Counted from the first letter of the stretch, positions 7,601-16,836 are shown. The stretch: 58,861 bases of DNA from Clostridium sp. AF37-5 (GCF_003477605.1 NZ_QUDR01000018.1:1-58861); one strand, 5' to 3'. Made by a program: numbers and translations. Notes: a model not told the origin generated them from the sequence alone.

Positions 7601-10297
7601 TGTGATATTAGCCGGAATATCAAACGATTCCATAGTTACTTCGTCCTTGAAGAAATCATCCGGAATTGTTGTGAGAATTTCATAAGATTCACGGTTTGCG
7701 TTCTGACAATAGCTTGCCACGCTTGACCCCTGAAAACCAATCAACTTCTCTGTTGTATTCGGAATTGACTCTTTCTCCAAAGTAGTTTCCGGATTTTTCA
7801 CCGTTACAGAATGTAAGTTTGTGTTAGCGAACGCGTTTTTCTCAACCGTTTCTACCGAATACGGAATTGCTACATTTTTAACTGTGCAGCCGGCAAAAGC
7901 ATTTGCCTGAATTGTTTCGCATACTTTGCTGATTTCCGGATTATCACTGTGTTTCTTCGGGCAGTAAACTAAAATGGATTTATCTTTGTTATAAAGTAAT
8001 CCACCCTCTGATGCATAATCAGCATCTTTTGAGTTTACCGTAATGGATTCCAAGTTTGCAAATTTACTAAAATCCATGTCCGCAATATTATCTACATCAA
8101 CGGCAAATGCAATTTTTTTAGCGTTTGCACATTCTGCATAAATAATAGAGCGAGTATTTTCTGAATTTTTGTAAATTGTTACGGTATCATCCGAAGTGTT
8201 GTAATCGTAAATATGAGTATAATTGGCTACATAATTGCGATTTCCAACAGAACCTTTTGTAATTACGACATCTTTTTCCGGAGTGTCGCCGTTGCTGCCG
8301 GTCCATCCATTAAATACATATCCCTGCTTTGTTGGTGCATTCAGATGAATGTCATCATCTTCTACTGTATAATTGCTAACATTTGCAGCAGTTCCACCAT
8401 TTAAATCATAAATGATTGAATAAGTGTTTTTGTCATAAACAGCAGACAATGATTTTGTTTCATTGATTGTGTAAGTTCCATTAAATCCATCCCAAGAAGA
8501 GAATGTATATCCTTTCTTTTTCGGAATAGGCAAATTAATGGTTGTTCCACCGACTTTTACAATTGAAAAATCAGTTTCATAAATAGTTCCATTATAAGTT
8601 ACTTTTCCACCATTTGAAGAGAGTTTTGTTTGATAACAAACAATTTTTTTGACAGCAGATATATTTCCTGCGCTGTCTTTAGCGAAAAAGTAATAAGTTC
8701 CTGCGGCAGAAATTGTTTTATCTACCGAAAATGATTTTGTGGAAGCCACTTTGGTATAAGCAGAACTTGCCGGACTAGCCGAAGTTCCAAAATAATAAGA
8801 AGTAACTCCTACATTATCACTAGCCTCTAACGTCACAGACTGATTTTTGCCCGCCGTAATATTAGAAGTAATACTTCCTTCCGGAGCAGTTTTATCCACA
8901 ATTGTAAATGTTTTTGTAACTGAACCGGAATAATTTCCTGTACCGTTTATTACGGCAACGGCAGTTCCAACATTTGTATTGCTGCTGTAAGACACTGTAT
9001 AGTCCTGTCCAAGTACTAAGGCTTTTTTGGTATAAGGGTTTTTAGCAGTTACACTATTGGTAATTGCACCTCCAGTATAAGGAACAGATGAATTTGTCAA
9101 AGCGACCGAACAATCTGTTATCGGGCATTTATTAACCATTAAAGTCCCCTCTATGAGGTTACTGTTTTTGGTTGATTTAATTGCCTTTGTATAATTGCCG
9201 GCATCCAAAACATCATCTTTTGTGTGGCCGGATAAGCCACTACCCATTGCATACTGTAAAGACTGATTTGCATTTGGCGCAACGAAATAATATCCTTTAG
9301 ATGTTTGTTTCGTGTAATTGTAGCCAACAAGCCCACTTTCTGTCATAGCAGAATCAAGAGCGTCTGAAACAGTCTGTCCATAAGTAATAGATGATGCAAT
9401 TGACTGATAATCACCATTTGCCTTCTTGTAAGATACATTTTTGGTAGTATCTAGTGCTGTCTTGTAAATACTAAATGAAGCAGAGTTTGATGTGTCAAGA
9501 TAATTAACATAACATCCTGTTCTTGCAGAAGTATAAATTTTATCTTTTGCTGCGCTGTTTTCTCCATAGACAGTAAGCCATAACTTATCACTTTCGTCAC
9601 AATCTGAACCTGTCTCATTAAAGGTCTTGTCATCTAACGAAATACTTGATGCAATGTTTCCAAACAGCAAATAACCATGTAAACTTGTGCAGTTATCAAA
9701 TGCTGCTTGTAAATCACAAACATCATGATTTGCGTCACCCATTGGACACCAAATATGCTCTAATTTTCCACAATTCTGAAAAATACCTTTGGCATACGCT
9801 ACCGGCGGAAGACGAAATACTTCAACCAAGTTTACGCAATTAGCAAAAGCATATTCCAAAACGCCATCTCCGTCCAATTTCATGTTGGAATTCAAGCCAC
9901 CAATAACATACTTGATTTTCTTTTTAGCAGCAGTTGACATGTTAGCCAAACAACTGCCCATAACATAATAACCGGCATCATCCATTTTCGCAGACGGGCG
10001 GTTATTTTCCATCTTGTAAAAAGCGAAAACGCCATTTTTATCAATGCCCCAATAGGTAATTAATGCGTTATTCACATAAGAATAACCGGCAGTTCCACTT
10101 TCAACAATGGAATTGACATCAAAAGAGACATTCGAAAGATTGCGACTTCCGGGGTCTGTTTCGACTTCGGCAACGGACCCAGTTGCTACACTTTGTACAG
10201 CAGCTTTACTTCGGATTGAACCGATATTGCCGCTTAAAAGCATTGCCAAAGCCAAAACTCCGGCTACCGAACGTTTAAAAATTTTTCTTTTTCTCAT
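4646..10297 (-). CDS. Giant secreted BspA/InlB-repeat surface protein
   Basis: I chose the start at 10297 (MRKRKIFKR): GGAGAG lies about 10 bases upstream, whereas the ATG at 10321 precedes that site. The protein is ~1883 aa. In order it has a signal peptide (~1-30); an LRR-like region; an Ig-like unit (~400-470, PYTGGAI...YTVSYSSNT); InlB-type repeats (~570-700); many BspA-type LRR_5 units (~740-1290, IGENAFAGTALT); four more InlB repeats (~1320-1650, GYQFLGWS, LYAVW); a proline-rich linker (PEPSPNPEPDP); and a lysine-rich C-terminal LRR_5 module ending KTMKVRK. No LPXTG is visible, so anchoring may rely on that basic module. The family role is adhesion or protein-protein contact, perhaps with recipient cells, mucin or other bacteria. 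Confidence 0.9.
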   Translation of the reverse strand: MRKRKIFKRSVAGVLALAMLLSGNIGSIRSKAAVQSVATGSVAEVETDPGSRNLSNVSFDVNSIVESGTAGYSYVNNALITYWGIDKNGVFAFYKMENNRPSAKMDDAGYYVMGSCLANMSTAAKKKIKYVIGGLNSNMKLDGDGVLEYAFANCVNLVEVFRLPPVAYAKGIFQNCGKLEHIWCPMGDANHDVCDLQAAFDNCTSLHGYLLFGNIASSISLDDKTFNETGSDCDESDKLWLTVYGENSAAKDKIYTSARTGCYVNYLDTSNSASFSIYKTALDTTKNVSYKKANGDYQSIASSITYGQTVSDALDSAMTESGLVGYNYTKQTSKGYYFVAPNANQSLQYAMGSGLSGHTKDDVLDAGNYTKAIKSTKNSNLIEGTLMVNKCPITDCSVALTNSSVPYTGGAITNSVTAKNPYTKKALVLGQDYTVSYSSNTNVGTAVAVINGTGNYSGSVTKTFTIVDKTAPEGSITSNITAGKNQSVTLEASDNVGVTSYYFGTSASPASSAYTKVASTKSFSVDKTISAAGTYYFFAKDSAGNISAVKKIVCYQTKLSSNGGKVTYNGTIYETDFSIVKVGGTTINLPIPKKKGYTFSSWDGFNGTYTINETKSLSAVYDKNTYSIIYDLNGGTAANVSNYTVEDDDIHLNAPTKQGYVFNGWTGSNGDTPEKDVVITKGSVGNRNYVANYTHIYDYNTSDDTVTIYKNSENTRSIIYAECANAKKIAFAVDVDNIADMDFSKFANLESITVNSKDADYASEGGLLYNKDKSILVYCPKKHSDNPEISKVCETIQANAFAGCTVKNVAIPYSVETVEKNAFANTNLHSVTVKNPETTLEKESIPNTTEKLIGFQGSSVASYCQNANRESYEILTTIPDDFFKDEVTMESFDIPANITSVGNNAFDSCVNLKDITLGRVQTIGSYAFNNTKIAELEIPNTVQSIGERAFSSIAALETIEFEDQSVLSNIGAFAFAKANVTEVSIPESVVLVGKGAFNGCFALNEATFEGMNANLTYDEISAVFPNSTVVKCYYKSKAYDFAMAHEYPISLMVGYEKDKTEEYSYVQDSPAHLVEVTVGPLLKKINAGAFKGCKNLTTISFDEEAILAEIGESAFANSGLAAIELPKTVITLGEGAFEEAESLVSVSFGGVTNVPNNAFNGCSSLTTLKDTDQFETIGENAFAGTALTEFTTGDSLISFGENAFADSTLNVLGVENPNCKFPAGPLVPNGTEIKGYTNSTADIYSQAYLNKSCTSYGKPAYVVQLNTMGGINGDEKVYVVNGKPIPPIVIPEKEDYSFVGYFSSENGGVQYFNENGKSTKTWDGTMNLILYASWKHDQYTVAYNGNGATEGVMKADAFDTKTNVNLTKNAFGKKGYQFLGWSTDRNATKAMYTDKDTVKDLAGKNQTVTLYAVWKPANYFITYHANGGNGTMDVQTLSSDIKQELSVNTFTRTGYKFLGWSRDAKATNAEYYDKYKAANLASAGETIHLYAIWAVDDGKKGNQIAFDSNGGTTDATTLTVYEGHTITLPGFETTRDGRVFLGWSTIQGATEPEYKAGDVISDLEESITLYAVWGTAGDTNYTITTKTQKADETYEVTVATGSAVQGTDLKLEANYDFHVPDGYHVNPDSVLKHKVEDGAAFTIILDRDYGKVRFHQNYAGAPDFTESEDTFIWGSKAVLNMRMPERVGYTFVGWAEEPDGTDGDIVTEVTMGVNGADVYAIWTRVNTPEPSPNPEPDPTGPTPSPINPEPTPTAKPEEIHHVNDSTPVHSIVTKGKVVYQASGKGAFVKKVTSKKLKKVTIQKTVTINGKKYKVTAIAKNAFKGCKKLKTITIKSVSLKKVGKNAIKGISKKAKIKVPKKYLKKYKKLFTKKTGFVKTMKVRK

Positions 10298-10374
10298 GAA
10301 AATAGAATCTCTCCTTTCCAATAAAAAAATTAACAGTTACTCGTGTAATGCTCTCTTCTCCATTACACTTATAT

Positions 10375-10387
10375 TAATATGTCTGTT
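10375..10387 (-). promoter_or_regulatory. AACAGACATATTA promoter element
   Basis: Perfect copy ~78 bases before the giant surface-protein start, just after the upstream operon's terminator. Confidence 0.8.
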
Positions 10388-10410
10388 AGCCCACCCTAAA
10401 AACAAACAAG

Positions 10411-10436
10411 AAAAAAAAGAGCCCTTTTCAGGCTCC
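10411..10436 (-). terminator. Intrinsic terminator of the virD4 operon
   Basis: Minus strand GAGCC-TGAAAA-GGGCTC followed by a run of eight T. Confidence 0.85.
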
Positions 10437-10442
10437 TTTTTC

Positions 10443-12731
10443 TTACATCATAATATCCCACAAATTCGCATCCTGTTCCTGCATAGCAATTTTAAGTTTC
10501 TCTGATTTTTCTTTTTCTTCTTCTGCTATCTTCTTTTCAGTTTCCGTATTCGCAACCTTTTCGTTTTCATGTTCCAATTCCAAACATTCTTTTAATTGCT
10601 CCGGATTTCCATTACAGACCTTGTTCAAAATTGACTCAGTTTCATAACTAGGTCCATTAATTACCTTTTTCTCATCTCGCGCAATTTCTTTCTTATAACG
10701 AGCGACCTTATCATCATGTGATTGTTTTTTGTCTATCTTAGAATCAATTACACGTTGACTATTATATGGAATTTCATAACGAAGTGCTTTATCAGCGTCC
10801 CCGGTCAAATGGTATTTTGGATGTTCTGTATAATTGTATTTTGTTGTATAAAAAGGTTTTTCTCCTCGAATAAATACAATACAATCATCATCCGCCATTT
10901 CACGAATCTGGTTAAAATCTAACAAATCCGTTCCGGTATAATTATAAGACTCGTTTCCTCCGCCTTTTCCACCAATAGAAGTTCCCTGCTGACGTTTCGT
11001 TGTTTTACCAAGCATAGCTTGAATATATTCAATCATGTCTTTTTCCTGACTGCCAAGGAAAATCATAGTATCACAGTTTCCAATAATGGTGTTCATATCA
11101 TCATCCCACATTTTTTTCAACTGGCTTTGATTTTGTAAAATAATGGTACACCACATCTTATAAGAACGCATCGTTGCAATTTTTTCAACATATCCGGGGA
11201 TTTTACCAACATTCGCAAACTCATCTAACATAAAACGTAGATTATATGGCAACGTTCGGTCACCGGGAACAATTTTCCCTCCGGCATTAGCTAAAAACCA
11301 TTCTGCTGCTTTCTTATTAAGGAAGCGTTCAATAAAAATATCTTCTTTACTAACAACTTCATAATGATTTTCTTTTTCGACAATCTTTGCGCCATGAAGC
11401 ATTTTCTTCTTTGCTTTTACTTCTTCAATCGTTTCGCCCCATAAGAAAGTTTCCGTCAATCCATTTACTTCCTTTTGCAAAAAATAACTATGAGGATATA
11501 TATTTTCTACTAAATAATACAAATATTCAAACAACTGCGTATACAAACAAGCGGCAATAAAGTTAAATGCTTTATCAGCGGTAGGAATGATAATAAACAA
11601 AACCTGTTTTTTTCTTCCCAATTCTTCTAAATGTAATTCATCTCTTTTTAACAAACTAGCTACATTGCTATAATCAAATGCACTTAATCGAGTCATTGTT
11701 GTAATCAACACAGATTTCAATGTCTTACCGGATGCAATACGAAACTCCTTATAACATTTCGTTGCCATACTTTCCGGTTTACCGGCTTCTTTATTTGCTT
11801 TTTCGTAATTGTCAAACAATGTATCCAATTCGGATTTTGCGGAAGAGTTATTTTCATCCACTTCCGCTAAACGAATCAGCTTCATTGCCGTAGATAAATT
11901 ACACTCTTCTTTTGGCAGCTTTTCCATCATATAAAAAGAAATTGCCTGTAATAATACCGTCATGGAATCATCCCAAATCTGGTCTCCTCCGGAAGTGCCT
12001 TCTTTTCGCGTATTTTCTACAATACAATTTACCATGGAGCGGACACCATTTTCATCTCGAATATAAGCATACGGATTATAGCATAGAGAATCCGACATTT
12101 TACTAAGGTTAAAAATTTTAATTTCATAGCCAGCATCTTCCAATGGTCCAGCTAAAGCTTCCGTTAATTCTCCTTTTGGGTCAGTAAATACATAGGAGCT
12201 ATTCATCTGCAGCCCATTTGGCTTAACAAGCGAAAATGATTTACCAGTACCGGACCCTCCGAAAACAATCTGATGACAGTTTCTTCGTGTTTTATGACCA
12301 TTCATAGACATATACAAATCTTTTGCCAAAATTATATTATCTGCTCCATTTGTTTTAATTGAACGAAATGGCGTATTATACTTTTTATTATACGCCTTCA
12401 TATCTGTATTCCATTTAGCGGAGCCTCCGGCATCTTTATCTGTATCTCTTCTTATTACCATTAAATACGCATATAACATAATAACACCAAAGATGCAGGT
12501 TCCAATCATTGAGTAAATAAATGAATATGACGTGAATGGCAAAACAGCAAGTGGCTTTTCCTGTATGTGTTCCATTGCTAATTGCATAATCTTTATCGGA
12601 TTATTTTCATACTCCGGTTTGATACAGCCCATATGTAAGGTGAATAATAAAAGTAATAAATAAAGGATTCCTCCGCAAAACATAAACATTTTTCGGATTC
12701 CGCGCAATCTTTCTTCCTTATTATTAGGCAT
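10443..12731 (-). CDS. virD4: VirD4/TraG-family type IV secretion coupling protein
   Basis: 762 aa. Two N-terminal membrane helices (~residues 16-37 and ~66-92) are followed by the P-loop FGGSGTGKSFSLVKPN (~155) and FTDPKGEL. The TraG/VirD4 C-terminal signature LDEFANVGKIPG and GNCDTMIFLGSQEKD follow. This hexameric ATPase recruits the relaxosome to the conjugation channel at the cytoplasmic membrane. The C-terminal ~90 residues are charged and coiled-coil-like, probably for substrate contact. It starts 2 bases after the stop of the 482-aa gene, so they are translated together. It is the best evidence that the element conjugates; no VirB4 or VirB6 is within this window. Confidence 0.93.
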   Translation of the reverse strand: MPNNKEERLRGIRKMFMFCGGILYLLLLLFTLHMGCIKPEYENNPIKIMQLAMEHIQEKPLAVLPFTSYSFIYSMIGTCIFGVIMLYAYLMVIRRDTDKDAGGSAKWNTDMKAYNKKYNTPFRSIKTNGADNIILAKDLYMSMNGHKTRRNCHQIVFGGSGTGKSFSLVKPNGLQMNSSYVFTDPKGELTEALAGPLEDAGYEIKIFNLSKMSDSLCYNPYAYIRDENGVRSMVNCIVENTRKEGTSGGDQIWDDSMTVLLQAISFYMMEKLPKEECNLSTAMKLIRLAEVDENNSSAKSELDTLFDNYEKANKEAGKPESMATKCYKEFRIASGKTLKSVLITTMTRLSAFDYSNVASLLKRDELHLEELGRKKQVLFIIIPTADKAFNFIAACLYTQLFEYLYYLVENIYPHSYFLQKEVNGLTETFLWGETIEEVKAKKKMLHGAKIVEKENHYEVVSKEDIFIERFLNKKAAEWFLANAGGKIVPGDRTLPYNLRFMLDEFANVGKIPGYVEKIATMRSYKMWCTIILQNQSQLKKMWDDDMNTIIGNCDTMIFLGSQEKDMIEYIQAMLGKTTKRQQGTSIGGKGGGNESYNYTGTDLLDFNQIREMADDDCIVFIRGEKPFYTTKYNYTEHPKYHLTGDADKALRYEIPYNSQRVIDSKIDKKQSHDDKVARYKKEIARDEKKVINGPSYETESILNKVCNGNPEQLKECLELEHENEKVANTETEKKIAEEEKEKSEKLKIAMQEQDANLWDIMM

Positions 12732-12733
12732 GA

Positions 12734-14182
12734 TTAATCACCCACTTCCGGCTCAGCCTCAGGCAATGCATGTGTTGCATTTGTTGTCTGAATATCATTC
12801 AACATATCATCAAGACTTGCTTTGTAATCAAGGTCTTCAATGTCTACTTCTTTGTCAATAATCTGTTCTGTAACATGCTCATAACGTTCAATGTATCCTT
12901 TAATCAAATCGGCAGCTTGGCTTTTTTCTTCCTCGCTCCATTTTGCAATGTCTGCATCTGGCGCTGCATTTGTTCCTGAAACCAAATAATCCTCTAATGC
13001 CATATCACCATTCATGACATCCTGCAGCATCATTTCATCCACGATGGCATCATATGGCTGCACTAATTGCGTCATAGACACTTTTCGTATATAAGCATTT
13101 TTTACTTCTTTTTCAAATAAAATCTGCGCTTTTTCCTCCAGACTGGCATACATCGGGAACTTTCTTTTTCCCTGCACTAATTTTTCTAACGCTTCTTTGT
13201 CATCTTTAACAGCTTCGTATTCGTCCTTCTCCAAAACAACCGGGGCTCTCATAGAAGACACTTCCTGTTTATATACTCTGGCAAGATTGCTGAAATCTTC
13301 CTGCCCTTTAACTTTTCTCATAATTTGTGGAGTACCATCTTTTCGAATCGTTTGATGATTTAAATTATCTCCGCTTACCTCAATTACATTACTGGTGCAC
13401 GTGCCGGATACAACATAAAAATTTCGAGTAGCCTTATTAGCTCCAATGTAATTCATTGATTTTGTAATGGCATCTACTTCATTTTGACGAATCATATGCT
13501 GCCGTGTTCCGGAAATTCCATCAAACTCAACCTCTGTTCTTGCCAGACAAGATTCAACTTTTTTACGGTCTTTCGGGTTGCAGTAAAAAGCCTGCCTTGT
13601 TTCACCGGCATCTCCTTCCTGCTCTACTTTGCTGAACATAACACCATTTACTCTAAATTGTTCTGACAGCATGTTCGCCTTTACTTCATCCATCGCCGGC
13701 AATTGCATAAGTGTTGGATATCCGTTTTTGCTTGCGCTGTATTTCAACGTAGGAAGACTAACTTCAACCGAATTTGACAAAACATTTCCTAATTCATCCA
13801 TTCGCGTCTGTCCAATAGAAAGCGCCCTTTCCTTTGCAATCTGTGCTAAAAGCATATCTTCTTCTCGTACAAAAGCTACAACCGTACCGGTGTACGGCCC
13901 TTTTACAACTCGACCAGAAACCATGCCTTTTCCGCCCAATCCACGAAATTCATCTTCAAAATCTTTGAGTGCGAAATCTTTTGGCACAAAACATGGCGGC
14001 AGATAGTTCGGGTTATCTGCTAAATGTTCATTCATAGATTTCATTAATGCATGATAATCTGCTTTTTGCCCCCACTTTTGAGACACAGACTGTAAGATTT
14101 CTCCAAATACTTTTGGCATATCAGTAGCTATATCTGTAAATCGGGCAAAACCTTGTAATGTATCTTGTTCTACAGTTCCCAT
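12734..14182 (-). CDS. Conserved hypothetical protein paired with VirD4, 482 aa
   Basis: Soluble, acidic, no signal peptide or membrane segment. It ends 2 bases before virD4 begins and shares its promoter. Many Firmicutes conjugative elements encode a DUF3801/PcfB-like accessory protein directly before the coupling protein. Position suggests an analogous role in delivering DNA or protein to VirD4, but the sequence does not show that domain clearly and this protein is about three times longer. The central part (~120-270) contains a segment about DNA/RNA-sized substrates only by guesswork, so I assign no function. Confidence 0.75.
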   Translation of the reverse strand: MGTVEQDTLQGFARFTDIATDMPKVFGEILQSVSQKWGQKADYHALMKSMNEHLADNPNYLPPCFVPKDFALKDFEDEFRGLGGKGMVSGRVVKGPYTGTVVAFVREEDMLLAQIAKERALSIGQTRMDELGNVLSNSVEVSLPTLKYSASKNGYPTLMQLPAMDEVKANMLSEQFRVNGVMFSKVEQEGDAGETRQAFYCNPKDRKKVESCLARTEVEFDGISGTRQHMIRQNEVDAITKSMNYIGANKATRNFYVVSGTCTSNVIEVSGDNLNHQTIRKDGTPQIMRKVKGQEDFSNLARVYKQEVSSMRAPVVLEKDEYEAVKDDKEALEKLVQGKRKFPMYASLEEKAQILFEKEVKNAYIRKVSMTQLVQPYDAIVDEMMLQDVMNGDMALEDYLVSGTNAAPDADIAKWSEEEKSQAADLIKGYIERYEHVTEQIIDKEVDIEDLDYKASLDDMLNDIQTTNATHALPEAEPEVGD

Positions 14183-14215
14183 TCTTCATCATCCTTTCTT
14201 ATTAATTCTTTCTTT

Positions 14216-14228
14216 TAATATGTCTGTT
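14216..14228 (-). promoter_or_regulatory. AACAGACATATTA promoter element
   Basis: Perfect copy 34 bases before the 482-aa gene; back-to-back with the plus-strand copy at 14258. Confidence 0.8.
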
Positions 14229-14257
14229 TGCCCTTGTTTTTTTCTGCCATAGTAAAA

Positions 14258-14268
14258 AAGACATATTA
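14258..14268 (+). promoter_or_regulatory. Plus-strand AAGACATATTA promoter element
   Basis: AAAGACATATTATAAAT lies 33 bases before the CHC2-protein start and ~20 bases before its GGAGG. This tight spacing confines the start site to a few bases downstream of CATATTA, as expected if CATATTA is the -10 box. Confidence 0.7.
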
Positions 14269-14300
14269 TAAATATCAATCAAATAAAAGGAGGGTTAGAT

Positions 14301-15002
14301 ATGGCATACTTCAATCGTGATAAAATTTACGAAGCATTGGACGGGATAACCGTTGCAGAAAAGCTTGGCCTTGATGTTTCAAATCATGGCCGACTTGAAA
14401 TTTTGTGTACAAACTTAGACCATGATGACACACACAAAAATAACTGTGTTTTAAACAAAAGAGGTCATTATTGCTTTGTGTGTGACCGGCAGACCAACTT
14501 AGAGGGCATGGTAATGAATGTTTGCGGAATTGATTATCAGAAAGCCCTTGAAACACTCGCCGGATGGGCCGGCATTGCTCCGGAGAAAAAGGCTGCTGAT
14601 ATTAAGCCTGTAAACAAACCGCCTTTATCCCAAAAAGAGATTGAGGAATTAAATCTTGACCTTGAAACGCCTCATGCCGTAGCAGATATTACTTCTTATG
14701 GAAATTATCGGACAAAAGAAACACGAGAACGTGATATCGCCGGTTATTATCTGAATGGCGAAAATCGTAATTTCTCCTTAAGACGGTTATGGGAAGAAGA
14801 CCCGAATACTTACCGGGTTATCATGAACGGGAAAATTATGGAACGACTACACGCAATTGTAGAAAGCGGTTATTTGTATTCTTCCAAAGAAGGAAAAGAA
14901 TTTTTGAAAATGACCGGAACCAGTTATTCAGTAATGAAACGTGTATTAAATCAAGAAGCGGCTCAACTAATTGCAGCTAGGAAAAAATTGTATGCTATGT
15001 AA
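14301..15002 (+). CDS. CHC2-type (primase-like) zinc-finger protein
   Basis: 233 aa, preceded by AAAAGGAGGG. Residues ~35-75 match the DnaG-type zinc finger: LCTNLDHDDTHKNNC, then HYCFVCD and GMVMNVCGIDYQKALETLA. Family members bind single-stranded DNA for primer synthesis. No TOPRIM or AEP catalytic domain follows, so the protein is a stand-alone zinc finger with a helical C-terminus. It might act in trans with the AEP primase at 55592, which lacks a zinc finger of its own; that is inference. It diverges from the conjugation operon with its own promoter copy and a strong terminator behind it. Confidence 0.8.
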   Translation: MAYFNRDKIYEALDGITVAEKLGLDVSNHGRLEILCTNLDHDDTHKNNCVLNKRGHYCFVCDRQTNLEGMVMNVCGIDYQKALETLAGWAGIAPEKKAADIKPVNKPPLSQKEIEELNLDLETPHAVADITSYGNYRTKETRERDIAGYYLNGENRNFSLRRLWEEDPNTYRVIMNGKIMERLHAIVESGYLYSSKEGKEFLKMTGTSYSVMKRVLNQEAAQLIAARKKLYAM

Positions 15003-15011
15003 AAAAAAGGT

Positions 15012-15040
15012 CACTCGGCGTTAAAACCGAGTGATTTTTT
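15012..15040 (+). terminator. Intrinsic terminator
   Basis: CACTCGG-CGTTAAAA-CCGAGTG followed by TTTTTT, directly after the zinc-finger gene. Confidence 0.9.
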
Positions 15041-15101
15041 CTTTTCTTTAGAAATATAAGGTTCTTTGTGATACTAGAAGTTGCCGTAAACACTTCTTTA
15101 G

Positions 15102-16064
15102 CTATTGCTCATACAAATATTGGTCTTTATCATCTTTTGTAATAAGATAACCGTTCTCTTCTTTTTTAAAGTATCTTTTGTTATAATCAATTTTAGTTAT
15201 ATCAATGTCTTTTGAGTAGGGACGGTTAATATAACGAAATAGTCCGCTGTTTTCCACCTTATAATATCCAGAAACAAAGGATTTTGAAGTAGTTATTTCA
15301 GCAAACCCAGATTGATACTGAATTGTTTTCGTCCAATAATTCTCGATGTTGCTAAATACACGTACATCTGCTTTGGTCTTAATTGTATAGGGGGTTGTGC
15401 CGGCATAAATTTGAACCTTTAATTCTGTATCTGTATTAAGATTCTTAATGCAGCCATTTTCTCCTAAATCTTTTTGAGAAAGTTTCTTTCCGTTAACAGA
15501 ATCAATTGTAAATGTTTGGTAATATTCATTGTCCATTTCCTCAACACGATGCATTACTTTGTCAAATGGACCATTCTCCAAAAGATTGGCTATATAATTT
15601 GATGTAATCAATTTACCGTTTTCTGATAAATTAATTCCTCGCAGACCAATTGTATAACCATCATCTGAAAATCGTTCCCATTCAAACACATTGTTAATTG
15701 TTTCCGATGTTTTATATACGATACTATCATCCTGATACATAGTAGGAATGATTAACTCATCTTTACCTTTTTTGTAAAACCAGTTTCTTGTCGGCTCCGG
15801 TTCATCATCCTGCGCCAAAACATATTCTGCATCTGTTTCTTCGTTTTTATAGAAACTTTGCTCCCCGTACGGAATCTCATAAAATTCATCACCATGCTTA
15901 ATATAATAACAGTCATCCTGCAAATCATCTTTTGTATGTATCTGTATCGCATAAGGGTCCGGGGTATTGGACGGCGTATCAATAAATGGATTTTCGCAAC
16001 CGGTATTCATCAGCATAACAACACAAACCATAGTTACCGCCAGTATTTTCTTAATAACTTTCAT
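15102..16064 (-). CDS. Lipoprotein, 320 aa
   Basis: The signal peptide ends in the lipobox MNTGC (cysteine at residue 23), so it should be anchored on the outer face of the membrane. AGGAGATTATT precedes the start. The mature part is polar with many Y, D and E residues and no recognisable catalytic motif. The promoter motif at 16088 immediately precedes it and it forms its own transcription unit. Surface lipoproteins on conjugative elements often act in entry exclusion or channel assembly, but there is no specific evidence here. Confidence 0.8.
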   Translation of the reverse strand: MKVIKKILAVTMVCVVMLMNTGCENPFIDTPSNTPDPYAIQIHTKDDLQDDCYYIKHGDEFYEIPYGEQSFYKNEETDAEYVLAQDDEPEPTRNWFYKKGKDELIIPTMYQDDSIVYKTSETINNVFEWERFSDDGYTIGLRGINLSENGKLITSNYIANLLENGPFDKVMHRVEEMDNEYYQTFTIDSVNGKKLSQKDLGENGCIKNLNTDTELKVQIYAGTTPYTIKTKADVRVFSNIENYWTKTIQYQSGFAEITTSKSFVSGYYKVENSGLFRYINRPYSKDIDITKIDYNKRYFKKEENGYLITKDDKDQYLYEQ

Positions 16065-16087
16065 AATAATCTCCTTTCTACTACTTT

Positions 16088-16100
16088 TAATATGTCTGTT
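16088..16100 (-). promoter_or_regulatory. AACAGACATATTA promoter element
   Basis: Perfect copy 24 bases before the lipoprotein start codon. Confidence 0.8.
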
Positions 16101-16152
16101 ATATCTCTTTTTCTTCTACAAAATCTTGACAATTTGTTCGCGCAGGCAAATA

Positions 16153-16177
16153 GAAAAAAAAGAAGCCTTAGCCTCTC
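16153..16177 (-). terminator. Probable intrinsic terminator
   Basis: Minus strand GAGGC-TAAG-GCTTC followed by a T-run, downstream of the 158-aa membrane gene. A second hairpin (GCAGGC/GCCTGC, 16298-16316) lies between it and the stop. Confidence 0.6.
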
Positions 16178-16329
16178 TTTTCAAATATGTACTATTACAT
16201 ACAATTTGGTATTTTTGTGCTTATATTTTAGTGAACATAAGCTTTAACGAGTAGTATAATACCCTCGCCATTCGACTACAAAATCAGCCGTTACCGGCAG
16301 CAGGCTTTAAGCCTGCATATATGCCGTTT

Positions 16330-16806
16330 TTACTCCGGATAAGATATATCATATGTATCAATTACAGTTCCTTTAGGAACATACAATTCCGCGCTATCAA
16401 TCGAGCCACCTCTTTTTTTAATAATTATATGAGGTGTTTCTGATTTACTTAATGTATCGTAAACTGTAGCCCACTGCATAGGAACACGGTCAATAGATTT
16501 CCCGCCCTTTTCATTGATTCGATAAAAATAATAATAATCATCTTTTTCCATTCCACTGGTTCCTAAAAAGAAACAAGAAGAATATTTTGATTGAGTTTTC
16601 ACACTGCATATATCATATTCTTCTGTTGATGTTTTCGTTAATGACATATACATGCCTAAAGTTAAAACAATAAAACCGCCAACAATAAAAATTACCCCGA
16701 GGGCTATTTTAATATTATTATCACTTTCGCCATTTAAACAGGAAAATATAACTCCAACCATTACTAAAACAAATCCAATTATAATAAGTATTGCTTCTAA
16801 ATCCAT
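16330..16806 (-). CDS. Small membrane protein with extracytoplasmic tail, 158 aa
   Basis: Two hydrophobic helices (~6-25 and ~36-57) are separated by a short polar loop, then about 100 polar residues. The first 55 residues are clearly related to the 55-aa protein at 16837 and the 54-aa protein at 40185 (shared MDxxxIxxIIG start and GVIFxxGGxIVL in two of them). This protein is that mini-protein plus an added soluble domain. Function unknown. Confidence 0.75.
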   Translation of the reverse strand: MDLEAILIIIGFVLVMVGVIFSCLNGESDNNIKIALGVIFIVGGFIVLTLGMYMSLTKTSTEEYDICSVKTQSKYSSCFFLGTSGMEKDDYYYFYRINEKGGKSIDRVPMQWATVYDTLSKSETPHIIIKKRGGSIDSAELYVPKGTVIDTYDISYPE

Positions 16807-16836
16807 TTTCCATTCCTCCTATCTCATATTCTTCTA

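Noticed and set aside
4620..10000. Many 60-166 codon plus-strand frames opposite the giant surface gene
   Set aside because: They mirror the repeat-rich coding strand, lack ribosome sites and follow its codon pattern in antisense.
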